From Robiginitomaculum sp. (GTDB lineage Bacteria; Pseudomonadota; Alphaproteobacteria; Caulobacterales; Maricaulaceae): a stretch of 49,948 nucleotides of DNA. The stretch spans positions 1-49,948 of the forward strand of contig JAESTZ010000091.1 of the NCBI GenBank assembly GCA_016763315.1, in the 5' to 3' direction. Under the pieces are notes generated by a model. The model saw only the letters and a program-made list of their open reading frames with translations. It did no database searches and was not told where the DNA came from. The translations under genes were made by a program, and so were the position numbers. Position 1 is the stretch's first letter, and the number at the start of each line of letters is the position of its first letter. Positions 1 through 8,315 of this stretch are shown here, in pieces.

Positions 1-260
1 CGAAAATAAAACCGCAGCACCTCTAGCCAGTCAGCATGCGTTTTGTAGACGGCAATATAGCGAAATTTAATCGAGATGATTTCTTTGGTTGTTTTGACTG
101 TGCCGTCATGACCTGCATTTGGAAAAACCTGTATCAAAGACAGGGTTTTGGAAATATCTTCACGCAATAATTTCACCACATGAGGCGTGTGTTCATTTAG
201 ATATTCGATCTGGGCATTGATGTTTTCAATTGCTGTTACCCGAAAGCGAATGGGTTTCAT
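1..260 (-). CDS. ParE/RelE-family toxin (C-terminus cut by window edge)
   Basis: About 86 residues are visible, starting MKPIRFRV and running off the window. The pattern of an N-terminal helix pair (IENINAQIEYL), a strand with PNAGHDGT and a later FRYIAVYK strand is that of ParE/RelE toxins, which poison gyrase or cleave ribosome-bound mRNA. The ATG overlaps the TGA of the upstream antitoxin gene by one base (TGATG), which implies translational coupling. The family is usually about 95-100 residues, so only the last few are missing. ParE versus RelE cannot be decided here. Confidence 0.7.
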   Translation of the reverse strand, partial: MKPIRFRVTAIENINAQIEYLNEHTPHVVKLLREDISKTLSLIQVFPNAGHDGTVKTTKEIISIKFRYIAVYKTHADWLEVLRFYF

Positions 261-478
261 CAGAAATTTTTGCCAAGAACTGCCAATATCTCGGATTCAC
301 TAGCAAAAATCGGGTTTTTGTCGGCGATAGCAGTCTTTACATCAGCAATTTCTTTGGGGCTTAATGAAATGGCTTTGTTGCGAGATCGCATTATAGCAAC
401 GAGATCATTTGCTATTCCGTCTTGCTGCTCTACGGGTAAGGTTTTAGCAAAATCTATAATTTGTTCTAGTTTTGTCAT
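260..478 (-). CDS. Antitoxin of a type II toxin-antitoxin pair
   Basis: A 72-residue acidic helical protein directly upstream of, and overlapping, the ParE/RelE-like gene. Size, order (antitoxin first) and coupling fit a type II module in which the antitoxin binds the toxin and usually represses its own promoter. I take the ATG giving MTKLEQII as the start; an in-frame TTG lies two codons upstream. No strong ribosome binding site precedes it. I do not recognise the DNA-binding class from the sequence (not an obvious RHH or AbrB protein), so the assignment rests mostly on context. Confidence 0.6.
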   Translation of the reverse strand: MTKLEQIIDFAKTLPVEQQDGIANDLVAIMRSRNKAISLSPKEIADVKTAIADKNPIFASESEILAVLGKNF

Positions 479-584
479 AAACAAAGAGTATCATATTTTT
501 AATTGTTAAACCAGCCTTTTGCCTATTTGATGTAAAAACCACACTGCGGCTTGATTTTATCTTGCTTCAAGTCCACTTAGGTTA

Positions 585-849
585 GGGTCAGGGTCTATTA
601 ATTGAGTGCAATTCTGTTTGAAACATAAGGATAAGATGCTAGTAAAGCAATCGCAGTACAGGTTTACCCCTATGCAAGAGGGCTTTGCGCCGCAGATTGC
701 CTTGAGTTTCAAACCCGCAAGGGCACGGCCATTTTGCCACCTGAATGCGTCGAAAGTCCTTGAAAATGATCATATTTCCTGCAACCTTTCTCCTGTTCAG
801 CCTGCAAAATAGCCAGCGCAGAATGAACACAATTAATAGGTCCTGACCC
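585..849. mobile_element. MITE-like element with 20-bp terminal inverted repeats and TA flanks
   Basis: The ends read GGGTCAGGGTCTATTAATTG (left) and, on the other strand, GGGTCAGGACCTATTAATTG (right): 18 of 20 bases match. A TA dinucleotide flanks each end (583-584 and 850-851), as expected for the TA target duplication of IS630/Tc1-type elements. The 265-bp interior has no transposase; short ORFs on both strands (606-812 plus, 639-830 minus) look incidental. The right end stops three bases before the mtaB start codon, so the element forms the whole mtaB leader. It occupies most of the 485-852 intergenic stretch; I see nothing else there. Confidence 0.75.
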
Positions 850-852
850 TAG

Positions 853-2109
853 ATGAGCCAAGATGTTAAAATCATTACTCAGGGCTGTCGCCTGAACACC
901 TTTGAATCCGAGGTAATGTTAAGTCACGCCAAACAATCCGGTATTGGTGAAACGATAATTATCAATACTTGCGCCGTTACCAATGAGGCGGTTCGTTCAG
1001 CACGTCGTTCAATACGTTTAGCCAGAAGAGACAATCCAGATGCCAGAATTGTTGCCACGGGTTGCGCAGTACAAATTGATCCGGAAAGTTTTGCGGCAAT
1101 GGGCGAGTTGGATTTCGTTCTTGGCAATTCGGAAAAAATGCAAGCCAAGAGCTGGCGATTTGCGGCGGATACTGCACGGGTAAGGGTAAACGATATTGCC
1201 AGTGTCACAGAAAACTCTGGCCACCTTATTGATGCGTTTTCTACCCGGGCGCGTACTTATGTCGAAGTGCAAAACGGCTGCGACCATCGCTGTACATTTT
1301 GCATTATTCCGTTTGGCCGAGGTAATGCGAGGTCAGTTCCTGCCGGTGAGGTAGTGCGGCAAATTGCATTATTGGCTGACCAAGGGGTTGCGGAGGTAGT
1401 GCTGACCGGCGTTGATCTTACTTCATGGGGTGATGATCTTCCAAGCCGTCCAAGACTGGGGCGTTTGGTCAAGCAAATATTACACGGCGCACCGGATCTG
1501 CCGCGTCTTCGTTTATCGTCAATTGATGCGATAGAAATCGACGATGAATTGTTTGAATTGCTCACCACAGAATCTCGTATTGCCCCGCATTTACACCTGT
1601 CTTTGCAGGCCGGTGATAATATGATCCTGAAGCGAATGAAGCGTCGGCACTCTCGTGAAAAGGCGATTGATCTTTGCGAAAGGCTACATTCAATACGCCC
1701 TGAAATTGCTTTTGGTGCCGATCTTATCGCCGGTTTCCCCACTGAAAGCGAAGCAATGTTTGAAAATACTTTGGCATTGGTAGACGAATGCAATTTGTCA
1801 TATTTGCATGTGTTTCCGTTTAGTCCGCGAAGTGGCACTCCGGCAGCAAGAATGCCACAAGTGGACAAGCAAATCATTAGTCAACGAGCCGCGAAATTGC
1901 GGGAACTTGGCGAGGTGAAATTACAGCAACACTTGCAAAAACACTTGCATAAAACGCAAAAGGTCTTGTTTGAAAAATCAGGCATTGGCCGTTTGGCGGA
2001 TTTTTCCAAAGTGAAAGTACAAAATGCAGGTACTGCTCGCCCCGGAGCGATTTTAGATGTAAATATTATTCGCAATGATGGCCAGACCCTGCATGGAGAA
2101 ATTGTTTAG
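853..2109 (+). CDS. mtaB: tRNA (t6A37) methylthiotransferase MtaB
   Basis: Radical-SAM methylthiotransferase that converts t6A37 to ms2t6A37 in tRNAs reading ANN codons. The N-terminal MTTase domain has three [4Fe-4S] cysteines at C12 (TQGCRLNT), C40 (NTCAVTN) and C71 (TGCAVQ). The radical-SAM cluster motif CDHRCTFC gives C143, C147 and C150, followed by the SAM domain to about residue 350. The 418-residue length is normal and the C-terminal TRAM part is short. The stop codon directly abuts the ftsY ATG, so the two are co-translated. The start follows from homology with QGCRLN near the N-terminus; upstream there is only MITE DNA and no good Shine-Dalgarno sequence. Confidence 0.96.
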   Translation: MSQDVKIITQGCRLNTFESEVMLSHAKQSGIGETIIINTCAVTNEAVRSARRSIRLARRDNPDARIVATGCAVQIDPESFAAMGELDFVLGNSEKMQAKSWRFAADTARVRVNDIASVTENSGHLIDAFSTRARTYVEVQNGCDHRCTFCIIPFGRGNARSVPAGEVVRQIALLADQGVAEVVLTGVDLTSWGDDLPSRPRLGRLVKQILHGAPDLPRLRLSSIDAIEIDDELFELLTTESRIAPHLHLSLQAGDNMILKRMKRRHSREKAIDLCERLHSIRPEIAFGADLIAGFPTESEAMFENTLALVDECNLSYLHVFPFSPRSGTPAARMPQVDKQIISQRAAKLRELGEVKLQQHLQKHLHKTQKVLFEKSGIGRLADFSKVKVQNAGTARPGAILDVNIIRNDGQTLHGEIV

Positions 2110-3336
2110 ATGAAATGGTTTTGGCAAAAAAATAAACCGGAAACTACTGAGCCGGAAACTAATACTAGTGTTGAAGAAACAATTGATGAGCAGGCCGCAC
2201 CGGTCGTACCGGTTGAAGAAGCTTTAAGTGTTGAAACCGTTTCGGATGAAGGCTCCGCAGAAACAGAAAATGAAAGCGGGTTTTTTGCAAAACTACTCGA
2301 CCAAAAACCTAAAGTGGATTCTGAACTAGAAGTAGAACCTGAGCCAGAACTAAAACCTAAGTCAGAACCAGAACCAGAACTAGAACCGGAACCAGAACCA
2401 GAGCCTGAGCCTGAAACCAAAGGTGGTTTCTTTTCTCGAATGGCCAAGGGGTTACAAAAATCTTCGTCCAAATTGGGCAAGGGTGTTACTGATATCTTCA
2501 CCAAGCGCAAATTGGATGCGCAAACCTTGGAGGAGTTGGAGGATTTACTAATTTCTTCTGATCTTGGGACACCATTGGCGACAAAATTCGTTGCGCAGAT
2601 GGCCAAGGATAGGTTCGATAAAGAAATTGATGAACGGGTGGTGCGCGAAGAATTGGCAACTTTAATTGCTGATACCATGTCGCCCTTGGAACAAGTGCTT
2701 GATCTTAGCGGTAAAACCCCAAAAGTTGTGTTATTTGTCGGGGTTAATGGTTCTGGCAAAACCACCACTTTGGGTAAAATAGCCGCGAAAGTTAAATCCG
2801 AAGGCGGTAAATGTTTATTGGTAGCCGGCGATACGTTTCGAGCAGCAGCTATCGAGCAATTACAGGTTTGGGGGCAGCGCACCGGTGCAGAAGTAATGTC
2901 ACGTCCGCTGGGATCCGATGCTGCTGGCCTTGCTTATGATGCAATAAAGCACGCGGCCAATACCGGAATTGATGTGGTGTTGATGGATACCGCTGGTCGT
3001 TTGCAGAATAAGCAGGGTTTGATGCAGGAGCTGACAAAAATTGTTCGGGTAATAAGAAAGTTCGATGCTGATGCTCCGCATCATGTGTTATTGGTGTTGG
3101 ATGCGACCGTCGGGCAAAATGCATTATCGCAAACCGAAGCTTTTACCGAACAAGCCGGGGTAACCGGCCTAGTAATGACTAAATTAGACGGCACTGCCAA
3201 GGGCGGGGTGTTGGTTGCGGTATCGGAGAAATATCAATTACCAATTCATTTCATTGGCATTGGCGAAAATATCGATGATTTGCAAAATTTTAATGCCGAA
3301 GCATTTGCCGGATCAATGACCGGACTGTTGGAATAG
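2110..3336 (+). CDS. ftsY: Signal recognition particle receptor FtsY
   Basis: SRP-type GTPase receptor that docks ribosome-nascent chain-SRP complexes at the inner membrane for SecYEG or YidC insertion. Residues 1-100 form the acidic A domain, with a run of Glu-Pro dipeptides near residues 76-103. The N domain follows (about 108-190), then the G domain with P-loop GVNGSGKTT (about 211-219), DTFRAAAIEQ, DTAGR (about 293-297) and TKLDGTAKGG (from about 357). The length of 408 is typical for alphaproteobacteria. It starts at the base after the mtaB stop and is followed 12 bp later by yciB, so the three form one operon. Confidence 0.98.
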   Translation: MKWFWQKNKPETTEPETNTSVEETIDEQAAPVVPVEEALSVETVSDEGSAETENESGFFAKLLDQKPKVDSELEVEPEPELKPKSEPEPELEPEPEPEPEPETKGGFFSRMAKGLQKSSSKLGKGVTDIFTKRKLDAQTLEELEDLLISSDLGTPLATKFVAQMAKDRFDKEIDERVVREELATLIADTMSPLEQVLDLSGKTPKVVLFVGVNGSGKTTTLGKIAAKVKSEGGKCLLVAGDTFRAAAIEQLQVWGQRTGAEVMSRPLGSDAAGLAYDAIKHAANTGIDVVLMDTAGRLQNKQGLMQELTKIVRVIRKFDADAPHHVLLVLDATVGQNALSQTEAFTEQAGVTGLVMTKLDGTAKGGVLVAVSEKYQLPIHFIGIGENIDDLQNFNAEAFAGSMTGLLE

Positions 3337-3348
3337 GAAAGACGACTA

Positions 3349-3900
3349 ATGAAGATCAATCAAAACTTGCTCGACCTTGGGCCATTATTATTATTCCTTG
3401 CGGTATATTTTTTAACCGGCAAGAATATGATGCTGGCAATACCGGTTATTATGGTTGCTACGACGATCGCGCTAATTATCTCCTATTTGCAAAGTAAAAA
3501 AATATCGGTGATGCCGGTGATCACCTTGGTTACTGTATTATTATTTGGCGGGTTGGCTTTGTATTTTGACAATCCGGTATTTTTCATGATCAAGCCGACG
3601 ATTATTTATTTGTTATTTGCCGGAGCGCTTGGTGTTGGGGTTTTCTTTGGCCAGTACTTCCTAAAAATATTGTTTGAAGGCAGTTTTGATATGCCGAACA
3701 ATGTCTGGGCTAAACTTACTTGGCGCTGGGCCGGTTTTTTTCTGTTCTTAGCTGGCTTGAACGAATTTGTCTGGCGTACATTTGGCGAAAGCACTTGGGC
3801 AATAGTTAAAGTCGCCGGTTTTTTACCGCTGACATTAGTGTTTGCGATGATCAATATGCCATTGATGATGAAGTATATGGCAAAAGATAAGCAATCCTAG
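3349..3900 (+). CDS. yciB: Inner membrane septation protein A (YciB/IspZ family)
   Basis: A 183-residue polytopic membrane protein with about five hydrophobic segments and the family features LLDLGPLLLFLAVYF at the N-terminus, KPTIIYLLF and WAKLTWRWAGFF in the middle, and NEFVWR near residue 138. YciB proteins affect cell-envelope integrity and septation; the biochemical role is unsettled. It is the last gene of the mtaB-ftsY-yciB operon, with AGGAAAG upstream of its ATG. The last codons and the TAG stop lie within the left arm of a dispersed hairpin repeat (GCAATCCTAG), so the repeat defines the C-terminus. Confidence 0.93.
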   Translation: MKINQNLLDLGPLLLFLAVYFLTGKNMMLAIPVIMVATTIALIISYLQSKKISVMPVITLVTVLLFGGLALYFDNPVFFMIKPTIIYLLFAGALGVGVFFGQYFLKILFEGSFDMPNNVWAKLTWRWAGFFLFLAGLNEFVWRTFGESTWAIVKVAGFLPLTLVFAMINMPLMMKYMAKDKQS

Positions 3901-3940
3901 TAAAAGTGGGCACCGGTTTTACGGCAAAGGATTGCGACCA
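3891..3940 (-). repeat. Family 1 hairpin repeat, copy A
   Basis: Arms GCAATCCT (3891-3898) and AGGATTGC (3928-3935) pair perfectly around a core which on the minus strand reads AAAACCGGTGCCCACTTTT. Nearly identical to copy B at 37978. It overlaps the yciB stop codon and may serve as its transcript 3' end. Confidence 0.85.
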
Positions 3941-3949
3941 CCCAAAAAG

Positions 3950-4213
3950 TTAAACAATAATATTTAGCAAAGAACCCGGTGGTAAAGGGTTTCTTGTGTC
4001 AACATGGCGTAACGGTGCTTCGCGTAAATGGCTTTGCGATACGCTTGTCGGTGCTGGATTGTTGTTAGCAGTAACTGGATCTTGGGTGGTTGTGCTGCTG
4101 GCTTTTTTAAGTTCGGCAAAGAACTTAACCGAGGCCTGGCGACCTCTGGCTGCAGCATCGCCGGTTCGTAGGTTTTGAGCTGCCAATAATGCGGCATGAG
4201 GATCAATTTTCAT
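3950..4213 (-). CDS. Small hypothetical protein
   Basis: An 87-residue ORF (from MKIDPHAAL) lying antisense between yciB and acnA. The N-terminal half is helix-forming and Ala-rich, the middle (STTTQDPVTANNN) is low-complexity, and the C-terminus ends PLPPGSLLNIIV, which looks like a conserved tail rather than random translation. I do not recognise the family. The ATG at 4213 is taken as the start; a TTG three codons upstream is possible. No clear ribosome binding site is visible. It could be a chance ORF, so it is called at moderate confidence. Confidence 0.45.
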   Translation of the reverse strand: MKIDPHAALLAAQNLRTGDAAARGRQASVKFFAELKKASSTTTQDPVTANNNPAPTSVSQSHLREAPLRHVDTRNPLPPGSLLNIIV

Positions 4214-4385
4214 CAGGTTCAAGCCATTCTGCTAAACAAATTTATGGTTAATAGTTTCATAATTCGGTTAGCCAGTAGTTAATAACCGGCAATTTCTGTC
4301 CATGTGATAGACCTTGGGGCTTTGCTGGGATAAAAGGAAACGAATCTTATAATTACACCTGCAAACCACCAGCAAGGAGCCAAAC

Positions 4386-7073
4386 ATGGCACACCCAAAC
4401 AGTTTTGATTGCAAATCCACTCTTGATATTGACGGTGAGGTATTTGTTTATTTTGATCTGAAAAAGGCTGAAAATAACGGATTGTCCGGAATTTCAAAAT
4501 TGCCCTATTCGTTAAAGGTATTGCTGGAAAACCTTCTGCGCAAAGAAGACGGTATCAATGTCAAAAAACAGGACATTGTTGCGATTGCCGATTGGCTGCA
4601 AAACCGCAAATCAACTCATGAAATCGCTTTTTCTCCGGCTAGAGTACTAATGCAGGACTTCACCGGAGTTCCAGCCGTGGTTGATCTGGCGGCAATGCGT
4701 GATGCTGCGGTTGAGTTAGGTGTTGGTGCAAGTGCAATCAATCCATTAGTGCCGGTCGATCTGGTGATTGATCATTCGGTAATGGTCGATAATTTTGGTG
4801 CATTTGACAGTTTTAAGAAAAACGTTGAGCGCGAATATGAAAGAAATGGCGAGCGCTATACTTTCTTGCGCTGGGGCGGCGAAGCTTTTAAGAACTTACG
4901 GGTGGTGCCACCGGGAACCGGAATTTGCCATCAAGTAAACCTTGAGTATCTGGCGCAAACCGTATGGACGGCAGAAATTGACGGCGAAATGGTTGCTTAT
5001 CCCGATACTTTAGTTGGCACCGACAGTCACACCACAATGATAAACGGCCTTTCCGTATTGGGTTGGGGTGTTGGCGGTATCGAAGCCGAAGCTGCCATGT
5101 TGGGTCAGCCAATATCAATGTTGATACCGGAAGTGATCGGCTTTGAATTAACCGGCACCTTACCAGAAGGTATTACCGCTACCGATCTGGTTTTGACAGT
5201 AGTGCAAATGCTGCGAGAACGCGGCGTAGTTGGTAAGTTCGTCGAATTTTACGGTGAAGGCTTGGATCATTTGTCATTGGAAGACGAGGCAACTTTGGCA
5301 AATATGGCGCCAGAATATGGTGCTACTTGTGGATTTTTCCCGATAGATGACGACACTATTAAATATTTAACCGCAACTGGCCGTGATCCAGCCCGGGTGA
5401 AATTGGTTGAGGCCTATGCTAAGGCGCAAGGTTTATGGCGAGATAGTGCGAAAAAGCCAGAATTTACCGATAGTTTGCATCTTGATATGGATAGTTTACT
5501 GCCGTCAATTTCCGGCCCCAAGCGTCCACAGGACAAAGTGTTATTATCAGAAGCGCCAAGCAGTTTTGCCGGTTCGATGGTTGGTGAGTTTGGCGTAAAA
5601 GAAGGTGGTGATATTCGCTATCCGGTCGAGGGCGAGGATTATGACCTTGGCCACGGTGATGTGATGATTGCCGCGATTACTTCTTGTACCAACACCTCGA
5701 ACCCTTCGGTTATGTTGGGCGCCGGTTTATTGGCTAGAAATGCCAGAGCCAAGGGATTAACCGTAAAACCTTGGGTAAAGACATCTTTGGCTCCGGGCTC
5801 TAAGGTAGTTACTGATTATTTGCTAAAGGCTGGTTTACAGGACGATCTTGATGCGCTTGGCTTTGATCTGGTCGGTTATGGTTGTACTACTTGTATTGGT
5901 AATTCCGGGCCGTTGGCTCCGGCATTATCAAAAACTATCAACGATCACGGGCTAACATCTTGTTCGGTATTATCGGGAAATCGTAATTTTGAAGGCCGTA
6001 TCGGCCCGGATATTCGCGCTAACTATCTGGCTTCGCCGCCATTGGTGGTGGCTTATGCCATTGCCGGTAATTTGAATGTAAACCTTAGTACTGATCCGCT
6101 GGGTAATGACCAAGACGGTAATCCGGTTTATTTGAAAGACATTTGGCCTAGCTCTGCCGAAATTGCCGAAGTTGTGCAAAATAGTGTTAGTCCTGAAATG
6201 TTTGCCACTCGATATGCCGATGTGTTCAAAGGTGATGCCGGCTGGCAAGAAATTGAAGTTTCCGGCGGCGAAACTTATAATTGGTCACCGGGGTCAACGT
6301 ATATTCGCAACCCACCATTTTTTGAAGGCATGTCGATGGACTTGCCAGAGGTTGTAGACGTTAAAGACGCACAAATTCTGGGGTTATTTGGCGATTCTAT
6401 TACTACCGATCATATATCACCGGCTGGGGCAATTTCCGGGTCATCACCTGCCGGCGATTACTTGAAAAGCCATCAGATCGCGCCAAAGGACTTTAACTCC
6501 TATGGTTCGCGCCGTGGCAATCACGAAGTGATGATGCGAGGCACATTTGCCAATATCCGTATTCGCAATCAAATGCTGGATAATGTCGAGGGCGGCTATA
6601 CCAAGCATTTTCCTGATGGCGAGGTAAAGGCGATTTATGATGCCGCCATGGCGTATCAGGACGAGGGTAAATCTTCAGTGATCATTACCGGCAAGGAATA
6701 TGGCACCGGTTCATCACGGGACTGGGCAGCCAAGGGCACAAGACTACTTGGTGTTCGTGCGGTTATTGCGACAAGTTTCGAGCGTATTCACCGCTCAAAC
6801 TTGATCGGAATGGGGGTTTTACCATTGCAATTTGCCGAAGGCGAGGACTGGAAAAGTTTAGGTCTAAACGGCGATGAACTGGTTAGCATTTCCGGTTTTA
6901 GCGACATTAATCCGCGTGGTCAGGTCAATGTCAGCATCGAATTTGCCGATGGCAGCACTAAGGAATTACAGGCTTTGGTGCGGATCGATACCGAGACCGA
7001 ACTGGAGTATTTCCGAAATGGCGGCATTTTGCATTTTGTGTTACGCAATTTGGCGCGATCGCTAAAAAGTTAG
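4386..7073 (+). CDS. acnA: Aconitate hydratase AcnA
   Basis: TCA-cycle enzyme interconverting citrate and isocitrate through a [4Fe-4S] cluster. Cluster cysteines fall at C434 (TSCTNTSNPS), C500 and C503 (CTTCIGNSG), almost the E. coli AcnA numbering. Other family motifs are DSHTTMINGL, GVGGIEAEAAMLGQP and, in the C-terminal swivel domain, GSSRDWAAKGT with SFERIHRSNLIGMG. The 895-residue length is normal for the AcnA/IRP type. It has a good ribosome binding site, AAGGAG, six bases before the ATG. The gene is alone, with about 160 bp of leader. AcnA-type enzymes can bind mRNA as apo-proteins; nothing here shows that directly. Confidence 0.98.
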   Translation: MAHPNSFDCKSTLDIDGEVFVYFDLKKAENNGLSGISKLPYSLKVLLENLLRKEDGINVKKQDIVAIADWLQNRKSTHEIAFSPARVLMQDFTGVPAVVDLAAMRDAAVELGVGASAINPLVPVDLVIDHSVMVDNFGAFDSFKKNVEREYERNGERYTFLRWGGEAFKNLRVVPPGTGICHQVNLEYLAQTVWTAEIDGEMVAYPDTLVGTDSHTTMINGLSVLGWGVGGIEAEAAMLGQPISMLIPEVIGFELTGTLPEGITATDLVLTVVQMLRERGVVGKFVEFYGEGLDHLSLEDEATLANMAPEYGATCGFFPIDDDTIKYLTATGRDPARVKLVEAYAKAQGLWRDSAKKPEFTDSLHLDMDSLLPSISGPKRPQDKVLLSEAPSSFAGSMVGEFGVKEGGDIRYPVEGEDYDLGHGDVMIAAITSCTNTSNPSVMLGAGLLARNARAKGLTVKPWVKTSLAPGSKVVTDYLLKAGLQDDLDALGFDLVGYGCTTCIGNSGPLAPALSKTINDHGLTSCSVLSGNRNFEGRIGPDIRANYLASPPLVVAYAIAGNLNVNLSTDPLGNDQDGNPVYLKDIWPSSAEIAEVVQNSVSPEMFATRYADVFKGDAGWQEIEVSGGETYNWSPGSTYIRNPPFFEGMSMDLPEVVDVKDAQILGLFGDSITTDHISPAGAISGSSPAGDYLKSHQIAPKDFNSYGSRRGNHEVMMRGTFANIRIRNQMLDNVEGGYTKHFPDGEVKAIYDAAMAYQDEGKSSVIITGKEYGTGSSRDWAAKGTRLLGVRAVIATSFERIHRSNLIGMGVLPLQFAEGEDWKSLGLNGDELVSISGFSDINPRGQVNVSIEFADGSTKELQALVRIDTETELEYFRNGGILHFVLRNLARSLKS

Positions 7074-7156
7074 GTTAGTTCTTTGTTCACATACCTCGCG
7101 CAAGTGTGAGATGATTGTGTCTGGCGGCAATACTGTTTCAATAGTATAAGTTTTTC

Positions 7157-7870
7157 ATGATAAAGTTTCTACTTGCACCGTTTATAGTTATTTCGCTGTT
7201 TAGCGCAGCTGTAACCGCATCAGAACCGGAACAACGGCCGGTTCTGGTGGAGTTGTTTACCTCGCAAGGTTGTGCAAATTGTCCGGGAGCAAATGAGTTT
7301 TTGGCCGGTCTTTCTGAACGTAAAGATGTGATTGCCATATCTTTGGCCGTGGACTATTGGGACTATCTTGGCTGGAAAGACACGTATGCCATGTCAGAGT
7401 TTACCAAGCGACAAGCTGTTTACGGTAAAACACTGCACACACGGCGGCCATATACCCCGCAAGTTATCATAAATGGCCAAACCTCGGTCAAAGGAACTCG
7501 TAAAAGAAAAGTATTAAAAGCAATCAAGGCGGCGCAAAAAAATTTGACCGCAGCACCGGAAATTTCCTTTGTGCGGTTAAGCGATAAAATGCAATTAAGC
7601 ATTGGTGCAGGGGAAGTTCCGAAAGCAGGTGTGGCAATTATCATCGCGGATTATATGCCGGGAGTACAGCACATAGAGGTAACCGACGGCGATAATAGTG
7701 GAAAAACCCTCGATCAGGTAAATATGGTAACCAAATTGCACCAAGTCGGCGTATGGAATGGCGAAGCGATGGTTATTGATCTGCCATTGGTGCAAAGCGG
7801 CTCCTGCGTAGTTATCCTGCAAGAAGCAGGACAGGGCAAAGTATTAGCGGCAGGCCGGCTGCAAAACTAA
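7157..7870 (+). CDS. Secreted DUF1223 thioredoxin-fold protein
   Basis: A 237-residue protein with a cleavable-looking signal peptide (MIKFLLAPFIVISLFSAAVTA) and the DUF1223 core: VELFTSQGCANCPGAN with C39 and C42 in a CxxC-like motif, then DYWDYLGWKD and RRPYTPQVIING. DUF1223 proteins are periplasmic, thioredoxin-like and common in alphaproteobacteria; their substrates are unknown. The ATG is supported by the signal peptide. It stands 83 bp after acnA, probably with its own promoter. Function beyond a thiol-fold protein is not supported. Confidence 0.9.
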   Translation: MIKFLLAPFIVISLFSAAVTASEPEQRPVLVELFTSQGCANCPGANEFLAGLSERKDVIAISLAVDYWDYLGWKDTYAMSEFTKRQAVYGKTLHTRRPYTPQVIINGQTSVKGTRKRKVLKAIKAAQKNLTAAPEISFVRLSDKMQLSIGAGEVPKAGVAIIIADYMPGVQHIEVTDGDNSGKTLDQVNMVTKLHQVGVWNGEAMVIDLPLVQSGSCVVILQEAGQGKVLAAGRLQN

Positions 7871-8315
7871 GCTCTGGGCTTAAAAAGCCAAACCTCGCAG
7901 TGTGTTTTAAATAAAGCTCTTTGTCTCCCATCAACTTATCCAGAAAGCCTTTGAGTGGTCGCATTTGCTTGCTACAAAGCCGTCCAATTTTTTTGGCTGA
8001 CGGTGTATAGCTCAAAGCAATGAAGAAATAAATTTTGGAATTTGGTGTCGACCGGAGAAAAAGCTCTCGCCTGGCCCGGGGGGCTGGGGGGGCTGTCTGG
8101 AAACCAGGTCTGGCGAAGGGAATTGCTTGCCGCCGGTCGACAATGACAAGATGGCTATCAGATAAGGCGGGTTCGGGACGGAAATAAGGCGGTTTTGTGA
8201 CCTTCCCTTAAATTATGGTAATCTATTGAAATACATAGTAATATTCTGTGAGAACAAGGCTTAGTCATAGGAAAATGGCAAAAGCACGGGGTTTTCTTTA
8301 ACAATCAACAATTAA
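7871..8315. other. Intergenic stretch with repeat debris and a long hairpin
   Basis: No credible gene. It contains a decayed family 1 repeat (about 7926-8014, with CCATCAACTTATCCAG, GTGGTCGC and CTACAAAGCCG fragments of the other copies), the G-rich hairpin at 8047-8141, and an AT-rich stretch. At the 3' end of the minus-strand ABC gene, CAATTA and TAATTG form a small inverted repeat. Confidence 0.6.
8047..8141. repeat. Nested G-rich hairpin
   Basis: Outer arms GTCGACCGG (8047-8055) and CCGGTCGAC (8133-8141) are perfectly complementary. Inside are TCGCC/GGCGA and CTGG-AAA-CCAG. The loop carries G6-CT-G7 (8078-8092). The right flank AATGAC resembles that of family 2 hairpins. Confidence 0.65.

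Noticed and set aside
606-830. Short ORFs on both strands inside the MITE
   Set aside because: They lie wholly within a non-autonomous inverted-repeat element, overlap each other antisense, and lack ribosome binding sites.
1257-1877. 206-codon antisense ORF opposite mtaB
   Set aside because: Shadow of a strongly conserved gene; no ribosome binding site and no recognisable protein features.
2106-2882. Long antisense ORF opposite ftsY
   Set aside because: Its Ser/Gly-rich sequence is the complement of the Glu-Pro repeat and conserved FtsY codons; it is a shadow frame.
4223-4385. Riboswitch in the acnA leader
   Set aside because: Only a short AACCGGC/GCCGGTT-like pairing is possible; no known riboswitch core is visible.
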